Below, piece by piece: positions 25,810-35,565 of a stretch of 64,000 nt of DNA (the first letter of the stretch is position 1; the number at the start of each line of letters is the position of its first letter). The position numbers and the translations under genes are program-made. This DNA is from Bullera alba (lineage: Eukaryota > Basidiomycota > Tremellomycetes > Tremellales > Bulleraceae): positions 1,802,586-1,866,585 of the forward strand of contig BCIX01000004.1 of the NCBI GenBank assembly GCA_001600095.1, given 5' to 3'. The notes under the pieces are model-generated. The model did not search any database, had not been told where the DNA came from, and saw only the letters and a program-made list of their open reading frames with translations.

Positions 25810-26461
25810 TCATGTTGCTCTAAGAGCAAAGGCTACACAAACGAGGATTACAGTGTCCTACCAGGGAAGAGGCGTTAGCAAGCGACCCTCGGCTAGGACA
25901 CTGGCCTCGTTCGAGCAGACTCACATTACTGAACATTTCTTGAACGGCGATGTCACAGTCTTCCCAATGACAAGACATGTCGGCCCTGCGGGGTGTCAGC
26001 CTGCAACTTTCACGTACGAAGCAGCAGTAGATAAGTAGTCTCAGGTATGATCCCGATCCTACCACCAGCTCGCGCCCTTCGGGCAACGAGGACTCACCGT
26101 CCTGCCTGGCCCAAGTTCTCAGAAAGGGTAACTGTGACAATGTACTTGAACAGGCTAGCGGGTCCGATCTCCACCATGCGCTGCTTCACCTTCTACACAT
26201 TGTCAGCGAGCCGGTACACCTCATCATGGACAGTCGTGACCGGGTACCCACTTCGGATATCTCTTTGGAGTACTTTGACATCCTGGGCGGGTCCCCGTGG
26301 TCCCAGCTCGAATTCGTCATCACATCGTTTATGATCTATGCTGTCAGCTACTATCTCTGCCGCGTGATGCCTCGAGAGACAGTGTTCGCAGCGATCTTCG
26401 ATTCTGCGATACTCTGCGACTCTTCCTCTCATACCGCCGATCTCCCTGTAGCTTCCAACAT
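25810..26461 (-). CDS. Tctex-type dynein light chain
   Basis: Small (about 105 residues) light chain of cytoplasmic dynein, Tctex1/DYNLT family. I assembled five short exons. ATG 26461 has a good context (CACC) and opens MLEATGRSA. Then come IINDVMTNSSWD, YSKEISE, KVKQRMVEIGPASLFKYIVTVTL, a segment ending EMFSN, and a last exon DTVILVCVAFALRAT. The FKYIVTV strand and the final hydrophobic beta-strand are the family hallmarks. Introns are 48-67 nt with CTGAC-like branch points, for example GTGGGT...GCTGACAATGTGTAG. The segment between FKYIVTV and the last strand is divergent from animal Tctex1, so the exact subfamily is open. Confidence 0.72.
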
Positions 26462-27446
26462 GGTGGCAGGTGAAGTGCGGTACACTCACTTTACGCATAT
26501 ATGGCCTTAACTGCTCCGAGGGGAACCTAATAATCGATGTGAGCTTGATACAAGGCCCAACTGGACTTCCCTCACTTCGTTCTGGGAGAGGATGCTGCAG
26601 AGCGCGAGGTTACCAGAGGCGGGGATAATGCGCCATTGTGCCGTGAAGACGACATTGAGGCGTAGAGTCCTGAATACCGCTTTTCTTGCCGTCAAGGCGA
26701 TGACTCGTACTAGATGATCTCCTACGGGACGTCCAGAGGAAAAGGAAACTTCTTGTCGTACCGAGTACTTTGGGACAATTTGATACAGCCCGTGGACGGT
26801 GTAGATGTTGGATTCAGATCGCCCTGTGCGCCAGGTGGTCGATTTTGCTTGTATCGGTTCAATTGTTCCAATGCTTCGTGTCTGTCTCGAGTCTGTACGC
26901 GTCGTTTGATGCCTGTGATGTGAGCTCGTAGTGTGTCGTGACCATGTGAAGATGTCTAGTCGAAGAGACGGATGGTGTTGATTCGTCAAAAGTCGGTCGC
27001 GTATTCCGGCTAACTAATGTTCACCCAACGAACGGACTCTGTGTTCGACATCATCTCTATCCCCTGCTCAACATCATCCAAGCAGGTACTCCTAAGCACT
27101 CAGTCTATCGGTGGGCTCATCGGCGGAGATCAGGAACGGCATACCGCTAAGCTCGACTCATCCCTCGGATCTCTTGGTATCGTGATATCGAACTCGTCCA
27201 GTTGGAAAAATACAACAACAGCGACCTGACCTCGACCCGCACTGGATTCAAGGTCATCAGTGACTAGTGGTCAGACTACAACTCAGCTCAGGAATCAGTC
27301 CTCAGGCAGACTCTGAGCATCCAGGCGATTGCTTCATCGAATAGTACAGCTTATAGTCATTCACGGACTTCGACTTCCCTCGACGATCACATACACAATA
27401 GCGTTCAACAGGCCGGATTCCTTCACAGCACACCTCTCCCTCACTT
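26462..27446. promoter_or_regulatory. Divergent promoter region, dynein light chain / PEX11
   Basis: This 985-bp region separates divergent start codons. A CCTCGG hexamer at 27163..27168 matches the core recognised by Far/Ctf1 fatty-acid regulators in ascomycetes; one match is weak evidence. A 160-codon minus ORF at 26507..26989 lacks recognisable features and is treated as chance. Confidence 0.4.
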
Positions 27447-28790
27447 ATGGAGGCCTCGGGAATGGCTCGCGAAGGAAGCTGGCGCGGGGTCGAGGATTTA
27501 GACACCAAAGCCCTGATATGGGATTCAACCGCCGACCACGGTCTGTCCAGTCACGCCCATAATCACAGCGCCTCCGGCCTGGGTTATCCCGTCGCTGGGT
27601 CTTCATCGAGTCATATGTCGAATCATCTGGTACTGCCCCCCGCCGACCCTAGGACCGAGTTGTCAGTCAGTACGCCCGTCCCCCAAGCGGCACCCTCGGA
27701 CAAGGTGCGCGCGGGGGTGGGCGCGGTGCCGCCTATAACTGCAATATGGGCAGATATGCTCGATAGCACCAAGGGCCGGGACAAGGTCTTAGTGAGTGGC
27801 AGCACGAATGGCCGTGTATGGCGTATGGGATTGAAGCACTGACACCTTCTCCCTCACTGGCAGAAATGCGTCCAGTACGCACTGAAAAACTACCTCTACG
27901 TCCTCTCACTCGTCGCCGCGGTGAGACCGCTGTCGACTTGGTTCCGGGCGAATCAGAAACGGATGAAGCTCGCAGTATCCGGTCTCTCCCTCACACGGTG
28001 GGTCCATCACCGATTCTGGATGAACAGTCTGTCTGACGCTTTGATGTGGCTTGTAGGAAATGCTTCCTCTTGCTAAACCCCCTTCATCCCCTCACCCACC
28101 TTTTATCCCCGAAACCGACGTCTGCGCCGGTGCTCATGGGCCATTTGATCGACTTGGGCAGTGCGCTATCCGATGATGTATTCTGTTTGTCGCGCTTGGG
28201 CCTCGTCAGCAGGAGGAGGGGGCAGAAGGCGGATCTCTGGGCAAAGTGAGTCTCGTCGGAGCAACCGTCAAAGTCGCAGATCCGCTCGCTTTTTGCGGTC
28301 GATACTCCTCATCCGGGGTCTGAGTACGGATTTTTCTGACCCTGCGCAGTCGGTTCTGGCTGTTGACCACGGTCATGGGCCTTTGGAAGCTGCACTTGGG
28401 CACCCTGCCGAATTTGCGGGCAAACGTTCGAGCTGTAGCCTCCAAATCTTTGCACGGCGACCTGGCGCTAAGGGAGGTGAAGGAGCAGATTGAAGATGCG
28501 GAATGGACGAATCGGAAGTATCTCGCCGACCTGGTCTTTGTCTGTGAGTACGGTCGGCGCAGTAGCATAGCTGGCAGCAAAGGTCCGGATCGCTGAGTCG
28601 GGTATTAGCGTACGATGTCTTCCACTTGGAGAGGTTCAAGGAGCCAGTTCAGGCGATTACGGGGCTGATATCAGCGTTGATCAGGTACGTCGCCGGCGAG
28701 GAATGTGACCTGGTGCTTGTGTTGATGGTTCGAGTCAGTACGAGCAAGATTTACGATAAACACTGGCGGACCAGCCTCGGCAAGGGATAG
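27447..28790 (+). CDS. PEX11: Peroxisomal membrane biogenesis protein, Pex11 family
   Basis: Peroxin that elongates the peroxisomal membrane before division. Six exons. An N-terminal extension of about 100 residues (MEASGMAREG..., His/Ser/Pro-rich, probably disordered) precedes the Pex11 domain. That domain is recognisable by DKVLKCVQYALKNYLYVLS, RPLSTWFRANQKRMKLAVSG, KCFLLLNPLHPLTHLL, ALSDDVFCLSRLGLV and ADLWANRFWLLTTV. The C-terminus (LISALISTSKIYDKHW) forms the last amphipathic or membrane segment. The hydrophilic extension is longer than in yeast Pex11 and resembles the Pex11-related proteins of filamentous fungi, so it may be one of several Pex11 paralogues in the genome. It fits with FOX2 and the Pmp47-like carrier in the same window. 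Confidence 0.85.
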
Positions 28791-29091
28791 GCAAGGGATT
28801 TTGGGATTTGAGGACGAGTGTAGTCCGGGACGGGGCATTGACGAGTAACGGTAGATATCTCTAGTGCAACTCCCTCCCCTCCGGGTCCATGTCATGGATA
28901 AGTAGGGTAGGATGAGTAGCATCCCGGTGACTGGTTTGATCCGGGCCAATAATGATTCGTCGGGCCGGCGGCAACGGCGATTGAGTTTCGACTTGTGCAC
29001 AACTCTTGTCTCTTGACTCTGTACATTCCTCCATCTGTTCTCTGTACATCGCCTCTCAGTTGCATTCTACACTCGAAAGGACACTGTCGAG
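28791..29091. other. Spacer between PEX11 and the intronless gene
   Basis: This 301-bp spacer separates two plus-strand genes and holds the promoter of the downstream gene. Nothing else is seen. Confidence 0.35.
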
Positions 29092-30555
29092 ATGACCATC
29101 CCCGCTTTGCCTCCACATATCATCACGACGATCCTGTCCCATCTTCTGCCGCCGATCCCCCCGCTGCCCCATGAATTGATCGCAAAGACGCTATTCGACC
29201 GACTGCGATATCTCCCCCCAAGCGACGACGACGTGGAAGCATGGTTGACGCCTTATCCACCTGCGGAAGCACCGACGAAGGGCTCGGAGCTCGTGGAGAG
29301 ATTGACAGAATTGGCCAACGGGCATGAATTGGGCCAAGCGGTCTATGCGACGGACGGCGAGATGGTCTTTGCTCGAATACCAATCGTTCCGCCGAGCACA
29401 TATGCCAGGCCCGCGGAAGCCGCTGCGAACCCTCTACGGAGCAGTGATGGCGGGTTGGAAGACGATGGCGAGTCTGTGGATGTGATACTGGTCTATGAAG
29501 GAGGGGAGAATGAGAGGGGATGGGTGTATCACGCGTCGACGCTCCCCTCGGCGCAAATTGGGCAATTGGACTGGAAGCCGGACCTCTCCTCTGTTCGACT
29601 TACCCCCGCGACGCAGTCCGAACCTATCTCCCTCAATACCCCCGACGAAACTACCCCCAACCCGCCAGCTGGGTGTTATGCTGCCGAGCCTGGCCACGGG
29701 GCGAACGGAGCAGCACCGGCCGATTACTGGGCTGGATTCTCACCGCCAAAAGAGACCATCGACCTTTCAGAGGAGTATCAACCCGACACTGCGGATCAGG
29801 AAGCTGCTTATTGGGCACAATACTCTGCCGCCGCCACACCCGGAGCCAATGGGCAGAGTCAAGTCCAGACCCCAGCGGGAATATCACCATCTCTAGGCAG
29901 CCGACCGCTCCCCCAATCTCGACAGGCGAGCGTGTCCCACCGGCCCAAGCAAGGAGGCGAGGAGTATGGCGGAACGTATGAGAGACTGCTGGTGGACAGT
30001 AAAGGAATGACGAAGCGTGAGAAGAGTATTGGCGATCTGCCCGGTCTACTCTCTGCTCTGCCATCGTCAATCAGCCCAAGAAAGTTTGAGCACTTCAACG
30101 ACCCCACCGCGGATAGTGATGACGATCAAGCTCCCAACGGACATCACAGCCAGGACGGGCCATCCAATGTGAGGGACAAGGTGGAGGCGAGGGTGAAATC
30201 GACTCTGCACGACCTTTGGAGGTCGCACACCTCGGAGGGGGATCTCGACAGTCAAGCGCTCAAGTGGTTTTCCATCGGTCGCGAAGTCATCGACTCGTCA
30301 AAGGCGCACACCTCGTACGCCAGTGGTGCGAATGCGAACGGGGTTGATGGATCAGTGGACCCGTCGGATCTGGTGGTGAGAGCCAAGATGGAGGTGTTGA
30401 GGGATATGTGGGAGGTGGTACAGGATCTATCGGAGCGACGGGATGGCTCATCGCCCAATGACTCCTTTTGGCGATGTATCGAAGGAACCATTAGGCAGGC
30501 CCCGGCGGGAGAGATGAATGGCCACGGGTTCGATCAGGAGACATACTGGGAGTAG
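29092..30555 (+). CDS. Unrecognised intronless 487-residue protein
   Basis: A single uninterrupted ORF of 487 residues, unusual in this intron-dense window. The N-terminus (LPPHIITTILSHLLPPIPPLP, residues 4-24) looks like one or two amphipathic helices. A globular-looking part follows (ELVERLTELANGHELGQAVY, VDVILVYEGG, GWVYHASTLPSA). The centre is low-complexity Pro/Ser/Gln with PADYWAGFSPP and AAYWAQYSAAA motifs. The C-terminal third seems folded and helical (VEARVKSTLHDLWRSH, LKWFSIGREVIDSS, VVRAKMEVLRDMWEVVQDL, FWRCIEGTIRQA). Codon use is consistent with the neighbours and the shadow frames are broken, so it is coding. I do not know the family and propose no function. Confidence 0.85.
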   Translation: MTIPALPPHIITTILSHLLPPIPPLPHELIAKTLFDRLRYLPPSDDDVEAWLTPYPPAEAPTKGSELVERLTELANGHELGQAVYATDGEMVFARIPIVPPSTYARPAEAAANPLRSSDGGLEDDGESVDVILVYEGGENERGWVYHASTLPSAQIGQLDWKPDLSSVRLTPATQSEPISLNTPDETTPNPPAGCYAAEPGHGANGAAPADYWAGFSPPKETIDLSEEYQPDTADQEAAYWAQYSAAATPGANGQSQVQTPAGISPSLGSRPLPQSRQASVSHRPKQGGEEYGGTYERLLVDSKGMTKREKSIGDLPGLLSALPSSISPRKFEHFNDPTADSDDDQAPNGHHSQDGPSNVRDKVEARVKSTLHDLWRSHTSEGDLDSQALKWFSIGREVIDSSKAHTSYASGANANGVDGSVDPSDLVVRAKMEVLRDMWEVVQDLSERRDGSSPNDSFWRCIEGTIRQAPAGEMNGHGFDQETYWE

Positions 30556-31161
30556 AGCAAGGTGGAGGCTGGGAGCGTGACGTCAGTCATTGGAACATGG
30601 ACGGAGAGGAGTGGGGAGGAAAGTCGAAGAAGTGCATTGAACGACATTGATGAGTTGCAAGAAAGATGAAAAGTGGGACAACGGCATTGACAAGCAAGTA
30701 CATGGCGTGAATGCATCTGCATCGGATTCAACAGCAGGGCTGTGATGCACAGCCGTCAAGGAGGTTCTGACTTCACTGAGCGATGAGCACAGGTGTAGGA
30801 CGTGAAGTGAGCGTAGATGTTGTCGACACTCTCGGCCTTTGTCGGCTTTGCGTCGTGCATATCCTTTCACCTCGTGACCCATACTGGCAAGATCCTTTCT
30901 ACCTCACTTCTGCTCCACCAATCGTGCTGACGACCTGTGCACCACTCTTATGCTAAGAATAGTCGACCCCCATCATGTCCTCTTTGGCAGATCTCCTCGG
31001 GCATCACTGACGGCGCTTATCCACTGTAGTTCCTCCACCGAGCCCATATCATTGCCGACACATTCACGTGCTGCCAGAGTCCCATACTCACCATCCATAC
31101 CCAGGGCTCAATCATACTGGACATACTCACCATCTCCCGAATACTCACCTTTACGGCCATC
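30556..31161. promoter_or_regulatory. Upstream region of the cupin gene
   Basis: This 606-bp region carries the 3' flank of the intronless gene and the cupin promoter. In the last 85 bp the word ATACTCACC occurs three times (near 31083, 31124 and 31140). Confidence 0.4.
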
Positions 31162-31908
31162 ATGACCCGATTGAAAATGCTCCCTCCTGTAGTGCGCCAC
31201 ATCACCGTCCCTCCCTCGCCCTCCTTCGCCCGGCCATTCATCCAATCCAAGGGATGTGAGCTGCACCCCAAGAAACCCCTGTCCGATGGTCGTATCCCCG
31301 GGGCATTCCATAACCTGTTCGTGAGCACATCACGCCCCAGCATCCATGAGGACAATTTGGCGGATGAGGAAGACGGGGAGTGTTTGGTGAAATCGGGCGG
31401 ACTGAACTTCCGGTAAGTACCCTCCAGTAGATTCCTGGTGGCGATTGGAACCCGAGCTGATCGGCATGGGGAGAGTGACGGACATTGCGCCGGGCGTCAA
31501 GGGGGATATGCACAAGACGACCTCGATTGACTTTCTGGTCGTCCACCGAGGCGAGGTGGTGCTGCATCTCGAGGGCGGGGTTCAGAAAACGATCAAGGAG
31601 GGCGAGGCTATTGGTGAGTCGCACAGCAGTGGGTGGTGCATCCGAAGAGTGAGGTGGGGAGAGCTGCCGGGGGAGGGGCAGGTGGGAACAGGGAGGAGGG
31701 AGTGATTCGCAGTGGAGATCACTCCGTCTGTAGGCTTTCATGGCCGGGATATCTAGCCATCGATACAGCAGTGACAGGACGGATCACGCTGTGGTGAATG
31801 AGCTAACCAGACTTAGTCCAACGCGGCACCGTCCACGCATGGGAGAATCCAAGTCCGGATCAGTGGGTCAGGATGTTTGTCGTCCTCGTCGACGCCGACG
31901 GGTCATAG
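31162..31908 (+). CDS. Small cupin-domain protein
   Basis: Single-domain cupin_2-type beta-barrel of about 170 residues, three exons. The start at 31162 reads MTRLKMLPPVVRHITV. The first cupin strand region is RVTDIAPGVKGDMHKTTSIDFLVV then RGEVVLHLEGG; the second motif is VQRGTVHAWENPS, and it ends in VVLVDADGS. The metal-binding pattern is partial: one His in motif 1 (GDMHKT) and one in motif 2 (TVHAW) are clear, while the usual second His and Glu of motif 1 are replaced by Thr and Asp. Such proteins include dioxygenases and unclassified metal-binding enzymes; substrate unknown. The acceptor of intron 1 (GGGGAG) is atypical but gives the expected SGGLNFRVTDIAPG junction. Confidence 0.78.
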
Positions 31909-32413
31909 CCGCGCAGCCAGCCTCTGTATTTTGCGTTTGTACCGAGTTGGACGGAGCGAGCTCGATGAGCATCTTTCCCTGTGTATGAATCAGGCACTGG
32001 ATCTGTGCTGTGTCTCGGCGGCCACAGCGTCTCGTCAGCATAGCCCCCAGATAGAGTTGAGACAGAGTACAATGTCAACATGAGATCGATCCCCGTCGCT
32101 GTTGTTGTATCGGGTATCGTCCGTTTGCCGCTTTGAACTGGGGGACTTCAAGACTTGTTTTCATTAGAGACTCGACTGTTTGTTCATCATCTATCGCTCG
32201 TCCTAACTCTACCTTACGGGTCAGACAGACGTCTAATATCCGTGCTAGGACGCCCTACGACTCGCTAAATACCCAATAGATCGAGCGAGTCGCGTCACTC
32301 AATACTACAAGCGGCTGAGCCGGCCTCGACTTCCGCATTTCCCAGCCGCCGCCATCGAATCAATACAGCAACACCACAACAATCGCCCACTACTACTAGC
32401 ACCCACAGCCAAG
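31909..32413. other. Spacer between the cupin gene and the next gene
   Basis: This 505-bp spacer holds the promoter and leader of the downstream plus-strand gene. The last 100 bp are CA/AC-rich, typical of a leader. No other feature is seen. Confidence 0.35.
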
Positions 32414-34780
32414 ATGCATCCTACTGGATCTGAGCTCGATGCCCGACCCTCCAAGCGAGAGAAGAAGAAGGCACACTTTTTCGTATCGTCAACAGGCGTT
32501 TCACCGGCTTTACAACCCCACTCCACGGTCGATTCCCACGGGCCCGAGTCAACTTTGACACCCGGCACCTCGTCCGCTAGTGCCAGCACTGGTGGTAGCT
32601 CATCTCGGAGGCACAGCCACGGTAATACGCTCGCCCCACTATCGCACTATCGAGCCTCATTGGCAGCGGTCAATGATGGCATCGCTCACTCGGTATACGA
32701 TGAAGATGTGGACATTGCTCACAGCCTGTCGAGCTACAGCACTCTCGCCTCACAAAGCTCCTCCCTATTCCACCCCTTGACTCGTACCACGCGACGATCA
32801 CGTTCGTCGCTAGCTGCCCTGAGGAACGCATTACAGGAGTATCAAATCCCCCTGGATTCAGAGGCCGACGCCCCTTTGTCTCCCTCTCCGCGATCACCCA
32901 GGACGCCCCCGAGACCAGCCTACCCCGAAGAGCCGATATACACCAATATGGCAGCTGGAGGCATGCCCTATGGAGTGGAGTACAGGGACGCCTTTGGCCG
33001 CGTTCGGAGGAGGGACATGACAATGTCCGCCCAGACAAGCGGATACGATTTGAGCCAAAGGCGCGATTTCCACCGATATCAGTCGGTCTCCACGTTGGAT
33101 CTCAGGGCGTTGGGGAGTAGATCCGCATTAGAGTATGGTTCGCCCGGACCGGAGAGGATGGACGCTCTGGTGGATATCCACCGGGTGCTGTATAGAGGGA
33201 GTGACAGGACTCACGCTTCGACATTCGCTGCGCAGGGCGTAGAGGTCAAAAGGGTGATTGAGCGGTGGTTCGAGCAGGATTGCGGTAAGTCATTCTTCCT
33301 ACTTCAAGCTGATTCCATTTAGTCTACGACCACCCACTCGTGAATGTCGTCTCGCGATCCGCATTCTTGGCCCACTTTGCCTTTCTCCACCTGATATCCA
33401 CGGGCTACGTGCCCAAAGTCACTCCCTCGGCACTACTTCAGCACGTGAGCCGAGTCACTTCAATCGCACGACAACGCCTCATTGGCCTGGACGACCATGG
33501 CGGGGACATCGAAGCGGCCAGCGAGGGAAAGTCGCTCAAGGGGAAGAACAAGTCTTCCGAGGAATGGCTGGGGTATGGCGCGAGACAGGATACCCAAATG
33601 GTCATGAGGGATGGTGCGAGAGCTCGTGACTCGGCCTGGTGGAAGATATGGGACGTGACAGCCGATTGCACGGATATAGGAGGAATGGAGTGTTATGATG
33701 GCTACCACCTCGCCCTGATCGAGCAGTAAGTCTCTCTACAGGCTCCTCACTCCGCTGGCATGCCACTAACTTGCGGCAGCGTCATCACATTGACCCTGTT
33801 TCCGACCCTACTTCGATCCCGGATTGATCCGTACGAACCAGCTTCGTTGCCATCGAGTATTGCCTCATCACCACGATCGCTCGAGTTGCCATTACCCACC
33901 TCTGCCACACGCGCGCCGTCATTCATACGCCGATTGGCTGCCGCGGTGGCAGACGAGCTCGAGTACCTCTTGCACTGGGATTTGCCCATCTCCACTATGG
34001 TGTACTTTAACGAAGTCGGTGAGTCATCCCATCCCCATCAGACAACCCCTATTGATGTGCATGCTAACAAGAGATAGGCAAGGCTACTCATGTACGCGAT
34101 GTGATCGACGTGCAAGATGCCATCGAGACCTTTATCCCCTTTGCCAAACGACTCAGCTGGCTCACTCGCCGGCTCACCGGGCTCACCACTTCCGTCCTCG
34201 GGTTTGCGGCTATGGCACTGGTGCCCGGACCCAAAGTCCAAGTCAACGAGGCTATCCGCGTGGCCGCAAGCACCGGTGCAGCCGCCGAGAAAGTTCGCAG
34301 TGGGACTGAGATCGGCCTGGGCCTGGAGCTAGGCTCGGATTCGGAGAGGGACGAGGCGTATTTGATGGGTGAGTAGGATGAGAGAAGTACGTCCTCCCTT
34401 GACCACCTTGCCTTCCTTTTAAGCTCAAATCATGGCCACGAATCCGGCTGACGTATACAGGATATGATACCCAGCTCGGACCTCCGATCGGACTGTCAAA
34501 CCAGCTCAACTCGTCTTCGTCCGACTTTGCGATCAAGTATCCCAGTGTGCCAGGACCTCGACGATTGAGGCAGAGGAGTTATGGGAGTAATCCCAGCGAT
34601 CTGAGTATCGACTCCAGCGCCGAAGAGCAAGATCGACTCGGACCTTGCGGGCGAGATGGAGAGTCAGATGTGAAGCAGGCCAAGGGGATGGAGGGGTGTC
34701 GATGGGAAGAACGCAACCTCCTAGGCCTGGAGCTGGAGGGGACGAGGGAAGAGCCGGATTGTACACCCGAGTTGGGGTAG
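32414..34780 (+). CDS. Unrecognised protein, about 680 residues
   Basis: Five exons joined by typical short introns. The N-terminal 290 residues are Ser/Thr-rich and disordered (SSASASTGGSSSRRHS, SPSPRSPRTPPRPAYP). A conserved-looking globular part then spans exons 2-4: YDHPLVNVVSRSAFLAHFAF, HLISTGYVPKVTP, AWWKIWDVTADCTDIGGMEC, VITLTLFPTLLRSRIDP, FIRRLAAAVADELEYLLHWD and VVDVQDAIETFIPFAKRL-type sequence. A hydrophobic segment (LTTSVLGFAAMALVPGP) near residue 550 could be a membrane anchor. The tail is acidic and polar, ending EEPDCTPELG. I recognise no named domain. The consistent splice structure and codon use make it a real gene; function unknown. Confidence 0.75.
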
Positions 34781-35565
34781 GCCGCAAGTGAAAGATCACT
34801 GCCTAAAGAGCGAGGGGAGGGCAGCAAACCCAGGACGTCGGCTTTGTCCTCAAGGATGGCTATCTACTGTTACACTGTAAGGACAATCTCCCGAAACACC
34901 ACATCACATCACCTCGTGACATCTCGCCACGCACCCGCTGTACCCACCAGTATCACTTGTATCACTTGTATCACTTGTATTCCACCTGTTTCTCCTCGCT
35001 TCTGTACTGTATTCCCTGCTCGTCAATGTATAGTACACGATGTATCCTCCGGTTGTTAGATCACTGTTCGTCGCTGTGCCACGTCAATCCGTCTTTATGG
35101 ATACAAACGCATGTCGCACAGAAATGATATAGCTACCAAGCATAACACGACTAACGCCCCGCGTTGTTGGTCCAAGTTGTAGAATTCGTCCCCACCGCTC
35201 CTAGCTCGATGATTACGATGTTGTGACAAACCCCGTGACGTTGGTGGAGAGGGATCCCCGCCCTCGACTGACGCGGTCTGTCACTCCCAGCGATCCTTTC
35301 TTCCGTCCTCTCCTGATGATATCCGTGGTGTACCGTGTACCCTCCCAATCTCGCTGAGCAATGTAGATCCTGCCTGCCCTACTCATGTCCTACTCATAAT
35401 CTCGAAGTCCAAGCGCAAAATCCAGCCACACCGCCGACCCGCCGACTCCGTGTTGATCCTCCCGACCTCGTTGATGATATCCCACGCGTTCTCGCCACTA
35501 GCCCGACCCCAGCCCCGTTCTGATCGTTCCATACTCCCAATCGCACAACTTCTGCTCATCAGGTA
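34781..35565. other. Convergent 3' region with a small tandem repeat
   Basis: This 785-bp region lies between two convergent genes and carries both 3' flanks. It includes the three-unit repeat at 34951..34977. Short ORFs on either strand have no support. Confidence 0.4.
34951..34980. repeat. Tandem repeat of TATCACTTG
   Basis: Three exact copies of the 9-mer TATCACTTG followed by a partial TAT, located in the 3' flank of the preceding gene. It is a minisatellite-like tract that could vary in copy number between strains. Confidence 0.9.

Noticed and set aside
26507..26989. 160-codon minus-strand ORF upstream of the dynein light chain
   Set aside because: Lies in the divergent promoter region; no motif, no intron evidence, and Ser/Thr/Arg/His-rich composition as expected by chance.
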